Assembly: GCA_951217055.1 (NCBI GenBank)
Contig: OX578282.1
Location: forward strand, 46,372,329 to 46,436,328
Reading direction: 5' to 3'
DNA from: Gerris lacustris
Taxonomy: Eukaryota > Arthropoda > Insecta > Hemiptera > Gerridae
Length of the DNA stretch: 64,000 nucleotides
Part shown: piece after piece, positions 11,218 through 23,861 of the stretch
How the letters are laid out: every line of letters starts with the position of its first letter
Position numbering within the stretch: position 1 is the stretch's first letter
Program-made: the position numbers and the translations under genes
The notes under the pieces: generated by a model
Seen by the model: only the letters and a program-made list of their open reading frames with translations
The model's database searches: none
Told to the model about the DNA's origin: nothing

Positions 11218-13890
11218 TATATATTTACTTTATAGGTCTGCTTGGTAGTTGACAATTTATTTGTCATACCTTGTTAAACCAATGCCTTTGCTGCGACTTC
11301 TTTTTTTCTATGTATTTTTTACGATATGGCCAAGGCATTTAAAGCTCGATTGCAACTTTTTAGTATTCAATTACCTATTTGTGTTGTAATTTTTAATCTC
11401 CGTTTTGACAGAGAGAATTATTAAGAGAGATTATTAAGAGAGGTTATTTAAGGTAAAGTTAAGTGGTTACAAATGACGATACTCGGACCTGAACCATAAA
11501 ACAGTGATCTAACTTTTTTTGTTAATATTTACTTGTTCTTTTTTTAATGCTTCCCTATGGTTAATTGTAATAACAACTATGATCCATCCTTAAAAGCAAA
11601 CATTGATCTTCATTAGATAACAAATATATAAGACAAAACAAAAAACAAAAAAAATCATACAACTAGTATATTTCTTCGAATCAATGCCTTAAATTATTGT
11701 TGATTTATAAAAGTATTTATACAGCATTATCAGTTTCTTTTAGTGTTCATTATTCTTATCGTTATCATCGCGTTTCTTATTGTTATCAGTTTCTTATCGT
11801 GATAGACATCTTACTTAGTATAGTACTACCAACTACTGGAAAAGTTCTAGTTCAACGAAACATTTTCCTGAATTTAATTATTATTTTAATTCCATGAAAA
11901 ATAAATGTTTAAAATTTCTAATAAGTAGCTTCACGTTTAAGAACAATATAAATGGAGTTTCTTTTTCTTAAATAACCAAGTTAGATAAATAGAGATTTCG
12001 TATTTTATGCAAATTTTCTTCTCTGTAATTAGTAAGATTGAATTCAATATTGCTGAAAAGCGATAAAAGAGAGACAAAGTAAACAATGGGATGAGAGAAA
12101 GTTAAAAAGTCCACAGTGTTAAATTAAATTAAATAAACATTTACTATTAAAAGTTAAAAGCAAGATTCTGGTGGAATTTTAAGTAAAAACAATTCAGACA
12201 CTTGCTTCAAGTTGTGCCTCGAGACATGGCTTTAAATTCACTCTTTTTTTTATTTTACTCCAACAAGCCAACATCATTTCATTTCATTTGAAATAATTAT
12301 TGTTTTCCTTTATACATTCCTTTCTTTAAAATTTTTCAGTTTCATTTTTAATTTTGTATTTATGCGCATATTAAGCACCCCAAGGTTCTTTCAAGAACTT
12401 AAGCAACATTATCCTTACATTCCAAATTCCTAATGTTAAATTACGACTAAAAAACAAACAATTTTACTTGTAACATTGAAATTCTAATAAGATACGTATA
12501 TTTATGATAATTTTAGTCCATTATTTTCGTGCTATCGCCGCAAAACTTCTCTCTTACATGCGCAAAGGATCAAATACCTTATAACTCCTCACTTTGATTA
12601 TCAAACCAAATATATTTGTGTTTAGGTACCTCTGTTATTCTATTCGACAGCAGAGGTACATTCACTCAGGTCTGTGGAACTAACTAAAGAACAAACTACA
12701 AGAAAAAAATATATCTACGTTGAATTAATTCTATTTGTTAATCTTATTAACGCTGAAAGTACAGCATTTCTGAACAAAGGCATGTAGTTGTTTTATTTAT
12801 AGGTAGCTAACAAAGTTGGTAAGGGATTAAAGGCCATAGTGTCTAAAACTGGAAGGGAGCAATAAGCATTCTAAATTTTAGAAATATTATGAGTAACAAG
12901 TAAACTTATATATAAAAGTAGTAGTAGTAGACAAGTCTTGAAGTTCAGAGTTAATGATTTATAAATAATTATGATTTTACTTCAATGTATTCACTTTGAT
13001 TTCGCTGGCTCAAAATTTCGAGGAAGATCAGCTCTTTAAAATACCTCCAGCTTGTTTGAGGCTCCATTCCTTCCCATTTTTCTTATAATTATTTTTTTGT
13101 TCGAAGGCGGTAAACAGAACAACTACTAACTTCATCAATGCCGTTTTTAAACTTCAAGAAGCAGCTTCAGGAAGTTGTTTTTAAGCTCTTGAGAGTGAAC
13201 GTGATCTAAAGAATTCGATGTTAGATGTTAGGTTCCGCCCTTTAGTTTCCGTTCTCCGTTTTATCTCTTAATTTATTTTCGCAATTACTTCCGAACCCAA
13301 ATAGCTGTTGACCTTTTCGAAGATATTGTTCCCTATTTTTAACTCTTGTATACATCCTCGCCTCTCTTACTTGACAAGTTGCGTACGTTATTTGTTTTTC
13401 CTTAGTTTATATTTAGTCTCATCTTCATCCCTGCCTTTTCTATGGCAGCAATAGGCTCTCTTTCTTAATCTATTCAAATCGTCTGCTTTTACTTGATATT
13501 ATGATTAGCATTGTTAGTAAGGTCTTTTTTATGTATGATTTATGTAAGTGGTTATTTTATAAATAGGTGGTTAAAAATTCTGAGTTGGAACTAAAGATCC
13601 TAGTTAATTAGTTCTAGGGGAACCAGTCAACAATAGAGGGAACAAATAAATAAACCACACAGGCAATATATTATGTATGGTTAGAATTTATTTGTATGTG
13701 GTAAGGAACCACACTTGACGAGTTCGGTTGTACTTAATTAAGAGTATAAGTATAGTTAAAAATAAGAGTATAAAGATAGCAAAATAACCCTTCTGAAATA
13801 GTAAAAAAATAATACTTAAATCGTTATAAAATCTAAACGGTTTGAAATAAAGTAATAAAACTTAGGGGTTCTGTACAATGTAAAGGGAAG
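11218..13890. other. AT-rich stretch, no gene seen
   Basis: No protein-like frame recognised. A 9-bp inverted repeat (GTACCTCTG/CAGAGGTAC) lies at about 12627-12659. Confidence 0.5.
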
Positions 13891-13899
13891 TGTGTATTC

Positions 13900-14255
13900 A
13901 TCCATTCGCGTACTAGGGGCAACTACTATTTTGCTCACAGGCGCTGAAATCTACCATTTTTATACCTATGCCCCTCTATAGGGGGCAAAATTGGAGATAG
14001 AAAAAAGTTTCAAGTAAATTATTTTATATTTTTTGCCGTTGAATCTAAATCTGCTATCAAAAATATACACCCCTGGTTAAAATTTTGAAGTTATGTGGCC
14101 TGGGGGCAAAATGGGTGGTTGGCCCCTACTTCACGATTGCATGAAAACAAATTTCCCTTTACATGATACGGATCCCCTAAGTTTCATTAATTTATCTCTA
14201 ACCGTTCAAAAGTTAAGGAGGGGGGGGGGAGACTTTTGGACCACCCTGTATAATA
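13900..14255. repeat. Interspersed repeat ending CACCCTGTATA
   Basis: The region has GGGGGCAAAAT blocks (13980, 14103) and a G run, and ends GGACCACCCTGTATAATA. Ends of this kind, or the inverse TACAGGGTG, are frequent on arthropod repeats from general knowledge. The same end occurs at 18579 and 42096 here. A 65-codon frame across it has no protein-like features. Confidence 0.35.
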
Positions 14256-15102
14256 GGTTTATTACCATTTTCACTCTTGGCAAAAATTGACATGCCATTA
14301 ATTGAAGGAATTACTTTTCCAGAGATGGTTGACGGAAGCAGTAAAGCACAAAAAACTATGTACATACATACATAGTTTTACATATAATTCATATAAGAGA
14401 GTTGTTCTTCTTAAACCTTAATCTTCGAACATGTCCGCAAATCATAGCAATTTAGCATATTACATATATCTTACCTACTCTTATCGATAGTTCGATACGT
14501 TCGTCCATCCTGGGCCTAGAAAAAAGTTCACGTTGAACTAAGTTTTGTTGAAATAAGTGCAGAGCTAAATTGCGTGAGTGGTTTAGATTTATACCTCAAT
14601 TGAAACTAAATTCACCAAGAGCCAATGAAAAAAGAAACTTAATATTATGCGTCAACACAGCGAGAGATGTGCCAAACTAAATATGGTTAGTTGAGAATGA
14701 ACCCCCCCCCCCCCCAATCGCCATAAATATTTAATTATTTATCTCATCTTAGTTAAACTAATAAGTATTTCCTGTTTTTACCAATTTGTTACTGGTCCGT
14801 TATTTGTAAATTTTCTTTTTATATCCATAAATCCAATTTCATTTAAAATTTCCGTTCAGAATCTTTTTTGAATTATAAGAGCTTGAAAGGTCCAAAAGTA
14901 TTTAAGAAATAAATGTATCTCTTGTTTCATTATTGAAATAATGAATGAAGAAAAATCTATGTTTGGTGTTGTTCTTTTTAGGTGACATTGTTTTCCTTTA
15001 AAAGCAATATTGAATGAATTAGAAGGGAAATTGTTTTTCTGAGTTCAACTGGACAAAAAGCGCAGCTTTAATGGATAATTTTAACTATAAGATAACATTT
15101 TT
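14256..15102. other. AT-rich stretch, no gene seen
   Basis: Holds a 14-C run at about 14702-14715 and a small palindrome at about 14354-14380. Nothing else recognised. Confidence 0.5.
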
Positions 15103-15581
15103 AGGGTCCGTAGGCAAAACCAAGGACCCTTATATTTTTCGTCACGTCACCTGCTCTCACGGCCACACCTTTCGTCCCATCACTTTGAAATTTGGCATGT
15201 ATGTGTCTTGTACCTACCCACATATTTTAAAAATATAGCGACTTAAAAAAAATATTTTTCAAAAAAATTAGGGTAAAAAAACTTAAGGGTTATTTTATTT
15301 TATTTTTTTTTTTTCGACACCGTGAGGGGTATCATATGAATAAAGGGTGCGTCGAGCTGATTTCAAAAATATATAATTCTTTGGTTATAACTTTGATAGG
15401 GCGAGCGTAGACAAGTTTGAAGTGGCTGTGAAACGTGTCCCCCCCCCCCCTCTATCTCGCTTATGTGAAGTGCAAAAAATCTGAAACAATTCCTGAACAT
15501 TTTTCGACCAAAAGTAAAGATACCACTTTTTGAAATTTCGAAAAAAATATTATTTTATTTTTTATTGACAAAATCTTTTTT

Positions 15582-16178
15582 ACTTTCTCATATAAAGAGA
15601 AAGTATTGTGATGGCGCGAAAATGTTGAGATTTTGATGGATTTACACGTTTTGAGGTCCCCTGAGTCCAAAAAAGTGGTTTTTAAAAAATGTCGGTCTGT
15701 CTGTCGTCTGTCGTCTGTGCAGACGCCTGGAGCCTAAACTACTGGGCCGATTTTGACGAAATTTGGCATACATGTTCAAAAAATCATACCCCGAGGGAAA
15801 TCGAGAAATGAATTTTAGCTCTAAATTTGGGGGCGCTACCCCCCAAAAACTCTGAAAAAACATGAAAAAAATTATTTCTCGAAAACGGTTCCGACGATTT
15901 TGATTAAAAAATTCTGAAATGTAGTCCATTTGAATAAGAATCCAACGATATAAGCCGTTTTCCCGGGAAAAATCTAGTTCCTGAGAAATTAGCTTAAAAC
16001 GCGGACGGAGAGAGCCCGGGTTCGATTCCCCGCACAGGAGAATTTATTTTTATGATAAATTTTGATGAAATGTTCAATAATATTTAAATATACATTTGAA
16101 AACTAATAAGTGGAAACACTGGGCTAAGTTATTATGAACTCATATATGAGAAAGTTTGTCTGAGTTGTCTCGGACCGA
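15582..16178 (+). mobile_element. Repeat family A, full-length copy 1, inserted in family B
   Basis: The 5' end is a hairpin (ACTTTCTC/GAGAAAGT around ATATAAA). A 13-bp inverted copy of the 5' end, TATATGAGAAAGT, sits at 16143-16155. It is followed by the terminal hairpin GTCTGAGTTGTCTCGGAC (16158-16175, one G-T pair). The insertion is flanked by T runs on both sides, as if inserted within a T stretch of family B. A tRNA-like B box (GGTTCGATTCC) lies at 16019-16029. The open frame that crosses it shows no protein features. Confidence 0.85.
15995..16045 (+). other. tRNA-like T-arm and Pol III B-box segment inside family A
   Basis: GCCCGGGTTCGATTCCCCGC has the form of a tRNA T-arm with four of five stem pairs and a perfect GGTTCGANNCC B box. 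No convincing D-arm, A box or anticodon arm is visible upstream, so this is not a tRNA gene. The same segment occurs on the minus strand at 30096-30106 and 30723-30733 in the other full-length copies, but not in the shorter copies at 43318 and 55029. Confidence 0.6.
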
Positions 16179-16540
16179 TTTTTTTATAATAATTATGGAC
16201 TTTTCTATGTATTTATATGGTTGTAGTCCGGTTCAGAGGCAAAAAAATACTTTATCAGAGTGTGTTTTGAGAATATCAGACCCTTAGAATAGTTCCAAGT
16301 AAGCTTTTTAGCATTATAAAAAACACCATCAATAGGGTAACACTATGTGTGGCCTACAGAAACCTCGATGTGTGCTGACCAGCACACACTTGACCTGTTT
16401 ATTTAAGAATTGCATTATTATTGTTTAAAATCATTTTTCTTACCTTAATCTAACTTATCTAAAACCCATTGTTTTATCATTTTTTGAGCAGAGCGAAGCG
16501 AAGCTCTTATACTACACTTTGCATTTTTTCTGACGCATAC

Positions 16541-16990
16541 TCCTCCTGAACGGCTGAACCGATCATTACAAAATTTGGCACGGTCATAGTGACTATCCAC
16601 AGGAAGGTACAAATCTGAAATGGTCCAAATTGGTACACAGGGGTACGAGGTGCGGGGTACAAAAGTTTCCTCCTAAACAGCTAAACCGATCCGCACTGAA
16701 TTCGGCACAGTTAATGTGACCAACCACAGGAAGGTACAAATCTGAAATGGTCGAAATTGGTACACAGGGTACGAAGTACGGGGTACAAAAGTTTCCTCCT
16801 AAACGGCTGAACCGATCCACACTAAATTCGGCACAGTTAATGTGACCAAACACAGGAAGGTATAAATCTGAAATTGTCTAAATTGGTACACAGGGGTACG
16901 AGGTACGGGGTACAAAGGTTTCCTCCTAAACGGCTGAACTTATCCGCACAAAACTAAACACGGTCAATGTGACCAACCACAGGAAGGTAT
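16541..16990. repeat. Tandem repeat, unit about 126 bp, about 3.5 copies
   Basis: Each unit runs TCCTCCTAAACGGCTGAACC, ATCC.CAC..AATTCGGCAC, GTGACCAACCACAGGAAGG, AAATCTGAAATGGTC and TTGGTACACAGGGGTACGAG. Unit starts at about 16541, 16669, 16794 and 16921. Units are about 85-90% alike by eye. The minus-strand open frame through it only reflects the repeat. Confidence 0.9.
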
Positions 16991-17224
16991 AAAAAATAGA
17001 AAAACTTTTTAATTAAAAATGATAAATATTACTATTTCAGATCCGATTTCAGCTGTTTAAAAATAAAAATGTTTATTGTTTAAGATTAAAATGCACGCTC
17101 AGCTCAATATTGCAAGCAGACAACTGCATTGCACCCCTAGTATCTTGACTTTTGTGTTTATTACAAAACTTGTTTTCAGCGAAGTATTAAAATTTGATGA
17201 ATTTAATCAAACATCTTTTACAGT

Positions 17225-17225
<1 letters not shown>

Positions 17226-17272
<47 letters not shown>
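17226..17272. repeat. (TA)n microsatellite
   Basis: Alternating TA run of about 45 bp. Confidence 0.95.
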
Positions 17273-17276
<4 letters not shown>

Positions 17277-17762
17277 CAACAATATTAGAAAATAGTAGGC
17301 ACTCTTGTTATTCAGTTAAACAAGTTATTCTAACACAAAAAATTAATAGTGACCAATGTTTCTTTTAGCTAATATTATAAATCCTTAAATAAACAGACTT
17401 TCCTTACCCCTGTTTGTATTCATATAAATATATTATATTAATAAACAAATATAAGAAATCGTTCCAGCTGAATAAATATTTCCATGTGTTCAATAAAATA
17501 AGCAAATATTATGAATATTGTTAGAGGTACCTATAAGGGTTTTATTTTGTGTATTAATATTAGGGTGAGGAGCCTGTGCAGAAGGATTAAGCAAGTAGGG
17601 TCTAGGGACAGGTGACAAGTATCTTGGTATAAAGGGTTTAGAAGGGCTCTATTTTTAAGGGTGAAGTCTCAATGAATTATAGGACGGCGGGGGGAGGGGG
17701 GGGGGGGCGAGAGAGATGACACTACTCCTCTAGAAAGTATTCAGAGGGCTTAACAAGTACTC

Positions 17763-18083
<321 letters not shown>

Positions 18084-18578
18084 ATATCCTACCCAGCGAG
18101 TTACCTAACATAACTGATTTATCTCAGATAAAATGAAAAATAGCTTGTCTCCCTTATTAAATTTGAAGAATATAATAGATAACGTCACATAGGTCTATTT
18201 TAGCATCTCACCTTTATAAATCTGACATATTATTGTTATTAGTAACGGCTATATTATTTCGATACCACAAAACTCTAATTCTGTATATGGGCCAAAGTGT
18301 GCAATAAACGATACATCATTTATTCAGAGGAGAGGAAAGCTTTCTTGTATTCACAGATGCTTCCCATGTTTCAAAAATCCAAAGTTTTTTTTTTACCATT
18401 TTGAAAATTGGATCCTGTCTGTATTTGGAATTTGGTTGTAGAAAATGAGGTTTTGACAATCTCTAACAAATTTTTCGTTTTAACACAATTGTTTCACTCA
18501 GAAGTTGCTTTTGTTTTATTATTTATTGTATTATATTGGTTATAAATATATTATTCTCAGGAACTATAGATATTTTAC

Positions 18579-18672
18579 AGGGTGATATTCCAAATGATCC
18601 CTGATATTCTGGTCATGAACATTGGTCCGATTCTGTTCAAATAGGATTCCTCCCCAGTCACCCTATATAAAT
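18579..18672. repeat. Short element with CAGGGTGA/TCACCCTA inverted ends, tentative
   Basis: TTACAGGGTGATATTCC at the left and CCCAGTCACCCTATATAA at the right form short inverted ends about 93 bp apart. No interior similarity to other copies was confirmed. Confidence 0.3.
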
Positions 18673-21245
18673 ACTGTTATTCTTCTTTCTTACAATTGCA
18701 GTTCTATACAGAACTCTTTATGAAAAAAGTTGAAGTTCTCTTTTTATGAAAAAGTTGCGCCTGCAATGGGCGAATTAACTGGCGATTCTATTGCTTGTAA
18801 TATATTTATAATGTCAATAAGATCTGTGAGTGGTGGGGAAAATATTCGTAGATTGTAATTTTCATAATTATAGCTATACCATGTTTGTTATGCTAATATA
18901 ACAGATATATATTAAAACTTGCGATTTAGGCGCATTCAACATGTGTGACTGAGCAGCGTTTGCTTGGAGAGAAAGCTGCATTTTAATTAGTTATGGTTAG
19001 TGCTATATGAGGTACACAAATCTGTGTGTGTGAACACCTCTTGAGTTGTAATATAGCGTATAACTTAGAGCTTAATCGTCAAAGATAATTTATTTGAAAT
19101 TCCTATTTTTATACATTATTCGAGAAATCTAAAATGTATTGCTACCTTTTGTTTCTGAGCATATCTAGTATTTAAATCTTTCCAGAATAATGTAAGGTAC
19201 TGATCTACTGATTACCACAAAAACGCATTACCTCTAGCCACAACAATCTTACAACCCAACTTGTTGTTATAAAAAGAACGAGGAGCAAAGAAAAATTGCA
19301 AACTGAAAAGGTTATGTAAATTATTACTGAAAAATAGTGTTTTTAAATAAATAAAAAAAAAAAAAAATCACAAAGGAAACATCGTTCAAGGGTAATAAAA
19401 TAGCAAAGAAACCTACATAAAATGTCTTAAGCATTTATCTTAAGGTGTTAATCTTAAAAATCCAACCTCAGAAGAAAAAACATAGTTTGGTCTTCAACAC
19501 CTTTGAAAACAATAAGATGGAGAAACTGGATAAAACTAAGATTTTTTTTACCATCATGTTAAGAAGAGAATAAAGATGTTAAGAACCTTTACAGTGGCCT
19601 GCATTACGCCACTGACTCACTGGATTTTTTTTTTAAATCTACAAAAGAAACGAAGAATTCTAACGAGATCCTTGAGAGCTGATAATGAAAATAACAGCTT
19701 TTAAAAGATCCACAAAACAAGGAAGAAAATCCTTTAAGCTGATCATCAATTACCTTGAAAATCTTAGCCATTTAATAATGTGTACACATTGAGAAAAAAT
19801 ATACTTTTAGGGAAATAGGAGATCTATTTAACAATAAAAATATTTTTTCTTATCGATAATTAAAATCGATTCATTTATGGCAATGCCTTAAATGGTTCAA
19901 AGAGATTAAAACTTTTTCTTTTTGTCTACATCTCTTTTAGAAAATTGTTTCCTTTATAGATTAAGACTATCGATAATTTGTCTGTTTCGATTCACGACTT
20001 AAAGATTTCTTTCTTTTTTTATTGCCAGTTGGTATAATTTAAAATGAATAATTTACAGTTAGTTTTTTTTACTAGTGCACGTAAAGCAAAAAGCGATGGT
20101 AAATTGTATTTTTCCTTTTTTTAAGTCATGAATTTATTGCAGTTCATTCAAGGACGATTTATTTAGTGAAGAGTTCATTTAAATAAAAACCGTATCAATT
20201 TTATAGGGTTGAAAAAAGTTTCTTTTTAAGGTGACAATTTATGTCTTTTTCCTTTATTTTCTTTTAGATTGTGTGTCCAATGAAGTTGTCAAGAAAAAGA
20301 ACAGATTTTAGAACAGCGATTTAAGTGAATTTCTCTTTTCTCGTTGTTTAGTAGGAATCAATGGATTAATTCAACGTTTCTGAGTTCAAAGTCCTGAAGA
20401 CAACATTGCTTTAGCATTTAAAGTTCTTTTATATCTCTACCAGTAATAGAAAGATCGTGGAATTTTTTTAATGTAATTGATTAAGTGTAATTTGTTAACG
20501 CAACTTTACGTTGGGCTAGTTATAATTTCATACCATTATTAAAAAGTTTCTTTATTTTACACTATTCCATACACAATTGTTCAGCATCAAGATTGCAACT
20601 TCATCTCGCCCTTCACTTTTCATCCCGTCCATATTTATCATTTTAATCTATCATACTTCATACTCGAGTAATTATTTCAACGTTTCTCAATCGAACTAAC
20701 ACCTCCTTTTTAGTACATTTTTACATGGATTCTCAATGGTTACATTTCACTGGATCTTGTACATCCCTTTTCGTTGGTTATGGTCAATATTAAAAGTAAT
20801 ATTCATTATTGAATTTTGATATTTAAACCCTGGGCTACTGACAAATAAGGGTTGTAAACAAAATAAAAATCATTAACAGGTGTTCCAAGTCCGCAGTTGG
20901 TTGTAATTTAACTCTTTCAAAAAAAAAAAAAAAAAATTACACTTGTACCTTTATGTTGAACCTTGAGAATCTAGCAGCGTTATAGGTTGCAGGTACCTTT
21001 AAAAATAGAATATTATGCACGCCCCCTTATCTCTATTGAATAAAGCACTCCGTTATATAAAACACCATACCCTACATCAGATCATTGTTTAAACTCTCAA
21101 TGTACTATTTTGTGATTTTTGTCAAGTAGGATAGGATAAGGGTACCGGAAAGGGCACTTCCCTTCTTTTGAAGTACACTGTGTATAAGGAAGGGTGAGAA
21201 GAGGCCTTCACTTACTCCCTTGGTACCTTATTATAATATTTTTGG
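18673..21245. other. AT-rich stretch, no gene seen
   Basis: No coding frame is supported. Contains poly-A at about 20920-20936 and a 23-bp CAGTGGC...GCCACTG palindrome at 19591-19613 that looks like a remnant of the element at 37180. Nothing else recognised. Confidence 0.5.
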
Positions 21246-21248
21246 GTT

Positions 21249-21419
21249 TGGACGGAGAAAGCGGTGTGAGGTTACAAGTTTTTATTAAGTGGTGTTCCCC
21301 GAGGGACCACCCTCGATCCGTTCCTTTTTATTATGTATCAGATATTATTTTTTCATAACATATCTCTGAACGGGACAAACTTAACAGATATGGCACCCTT
21401 GCTTCTAGTTAGTTTATAG
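21249..21419 (+). pseudogene. Non-LTR retrotransposon reverse transcriptase relic (tentative)
   Basis: In the frame with AGT at 21288 the translation reads SGVPRGTTLDPFLFIMYQ. This resembles the conserved 'SGVPQGSxLGPxLFxxY' block of LINE reverse transcriptases (motif before the YxDD site). An in-frame stop (TGA) lies about 9 codons upstream and another (TAG) ends the frame near 21417. No YADD motif follows. So this is a short decayed fragment of roughly 40-55 codons. The match is a recalled family motif, not a search. A chance match is possible but unlikely given the spacing. Confidence 0.45.
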
Positions 21420-21671
21420 ATAGGGTCCCTACACCGTCATTCGTAATCTGATTACAGGGCCCTTCCTGTCTCTGCCCCTTCCTACCCTAACTAAATCCCT
21501 TGAACATAGGCACTCACTAATTTCCCTATTATCTGATCCTAGCCACCTCTACGCACGTGAGAAAACCACACCTTCTCTTTTTCCTTTTACAAACTAAGCA
21601 TTGTTAATTTGTCAGATACTAAGAAAGGAAGAAAATATTGTATTGATTTATATGATTTATTTGTCTCCCTC

Positions 21672-21674
<3 letters not shown>

Positions 21675-21742
<68 letters not shown>
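21675..21742. repeat. (CT)n microsatellite
   Basis: About 68 bp of uninterrupted CT dinucleotide, preceded by CCCTCCCTTT. Confidence 0.95.
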
Positions 21743-21748
<6 letters not shown>

Positions 21749-23286
21749 ATTTTAGTTAAGATGTTGAAATTTCTTGTGAGAACGGACATTCTATGATGTA
21801 TCATCAAATATAAAAGTATTCTCTTTCTTTTAAATAATTTATATATATATATTAACAATTACTACGCTTTTCTTATAATTGCCCATGGTTAAAGAGATAA
21901 AGAATAATAATAATTCTAGCTGTTAATAGTTTGAATAAAAAACCTTGCGAATCGTCTAGCAAACTTCCCTAAATTTACTTCAACTTATTTTTCATTAATC
22001 AAAGTTCACTGTTCTATTAGGTTTTATAATTTCTTTACCTCGTGATATTCTAAAACTATGAAAAAACGTAACTGCATAAAAGTATGTTTAAAACACCAAT
22101 CTAACGGCTCTAAAATCTCTAGGATTGCTTGAGAACTATCCCAGGATTTAGGGAAAATATTTCATATACATTTATATACAAAAATCAAATTAAATGGATT
22201 TACTTATATCTACTTTTTCACATACCACTTTTTTTACCGCTGATGTTTAGAAAAGATGTTAGAAAAATTACATCCAAGATTTTTCTGATAATTTTAAGAT
22301 TTACATTTATTTTTTACACATAATACAAATATGTATTATACACATTTTTATCTGACTGAGAAATAAATAAAATCGTAGATTCTCACGAAAATATATACTT
22401 ATGTGGTATATACGCATGGTACGCATAAATTTAATCTAACAGAAATAAATTAACTTCATTAAGTAGTACAAACAAAGCATTTACATAACTAAAACATATA
22501 ATTAAAGTTAACAGTTAGATACATTAATAATTTAAAAATTACAAGGTTGTTTTACTCTGTCATAAACTGATTGAAAACAGTTGTTTTTACAACTATTCAA
22601 CTAATTTACATAAGTATTATTAAATATTGTTTAATTACCAGAGAAATAAATCATACAGTATTTTTTTATTAAAAACATTCGTTACAGGTTTTATAATATT
22701 GTCTTACTCAATAAAATGATTATAGTGGATTTATTGAATATAAATTATAATTCATACCTCTCTGTGACTCTATACTAGTCTATACTTATAAACGATGTAA
22801 ATGTACAAAGCTCGTATGTATAAGTAATAAGCATTCGCTTAATAATATATATATGTATACTAACCGAATATGGAATACGTTCAAAATTGTCCATACGTTA
22901 TATTCTAATTGCACAATAAAAATATTCATGTACAATGGGGCTAACTATTAAAAATCTACATTAGGACATAAAGTAAAAAATTGTAGAAATAGAAAATAAA
23001 TAGCATATTTTATTCTAATATTTTTACTGTTGTGGCAATAAATTAAATGCATAATGGGATATTTTATCGGTTGAGTATCTCGAAGGAATGTACTCTGGTC
23101 ATAAGGTAGAAATGTACTTTTTTTTAATATGGTGGTGATATTATTGATGGTTGTCATTATTGATATGGTTAAAAAATCGTTAATTTTGCTGACAATTGTG
23201 ATATCTCTTAACATATAATATTTATATTATCTAGTTTTTTTTTTTTTTAATTTAGGCTTCATAAGCTATTAAGGCTTATATAATTA
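21743..23286. other. AT-rich stretch, no gene seen
   Basis: Two open frames of 64 and 88 codons (about 22129 plus, 23214 minus) have AT-driven composition and no recognisable domain. Confidence 0.5.
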
Positions 23287-23288
23287 TA

Positions 23289-23861
23289 CAATAGAGTCTC
23301 TATAATCTGAGTGCGATGGGACCGGCATTAACTAGGATTACCAATAAACTTGGATTATTGGAAATTTACCAAAAATGTGAATTTAGAATTCTACTATTTA
23401 ACTATTTATTAAATAATAATACTTAAAGTCATATTTTATTTTCATTAGGGTTTCATATAATTTCATCCTAAACTGTTTCTAATCACCCACAGTTACACAA
23501 CTCCCGTGCAATTGTTTTCAGTGACACACCATTACCTATAGCAACAACGCATCTATTTTCATAGCTAAAGGAAGTTCGGTATGTTTTCGTTTATTCATTA
23601 TAAAAATGTAACGTGATGTTTTAGGTTAAAGATTTGATTTAGAACTGAAGAAGAAGAAATATATTAACAGGTTTCCCTGAATTAGAATGTAAACATAGCT
23701 GCTCAGACAGTTAAGGAATTTCATGAAATCACATGGATCCATCTCTACTAAAACTATCCTGTCCTAATTGTGTTTAATTCAGGAAAGCCTCTCTCCCTCC
23801 TTCTTTCCATGAACTCTCTTTTGACTCGGATTATTGGAGCGCGGACTATCGAGACTCTACG
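23289..23861. mobile_element. pogo/Tigger-like MITE 1 (degenerate)
   Basis: The left end CAATAGAGTCTCTATAATCT and the right end (reverse complement CGTAGAGTCTCGATAGTCCG) form imperfect inverted repeats of the 'CAGTAGAGTCTCGATAATCCG' kind known from pogo/Tigger elements. TA flanks both ends (23287-23288 and 23862-23863), as expected for Tc1/mariner-superfamily insertion. Inside are GGATTATTGG-type blocks near both ends. No transposase frame, hence non-autonomous. Confidence 0.65.

Larger units (their letters stand above)
15103..16404 (+). mobile_element. Repeat family B, copy 1, split by a nested family A element
   Basis: The 5' end is a hairpin: AGGGTCC (15103) pairs with GGACCCT (15124-15130). 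The body contains TTTGAAATTTGGCATGTATG, a poly-C run and AAAGTAAAGATACCAC. It is interrupted at 15582-16178 by family A and resumes with ATTATGGACTTTTC and TGGTTGTAGTCCGG. Near the 3' end a degraded inverted copy of the 5' end is followed by the terminal hairpin GTGTGCTGACCAGCACAC (16370-16387). Other copies lie at 24233, 33931 (minus) and 39882. Non-coding. The end structure resembles Helentron-associated/DINE-1-like elements (inference). Confidence 0.8.

Noticed and set aside
15995..16045. A tRNA gene at the family A B box (and at 30090-30140, 30720-30770)
   Set aside because: No D-arm, A box, acceptor stem or credible anticodon arm; the T-stem has a mismatch.
16593..16853. 86-codon minus-strand frame with internal repeats
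   Set aside because: Only mirrors the 126-bp tandem repeat; not in register with any domain.
16541..16990. CRISPR-like array
   Set aside because: Units of about 126 bp are continuous without unique spacers, in a eukaryotic setting.
22948..23214. 88-codon minus-strand frame
   Set aside because: Ile/Thr-rich AT-driven translation with no homologous features.
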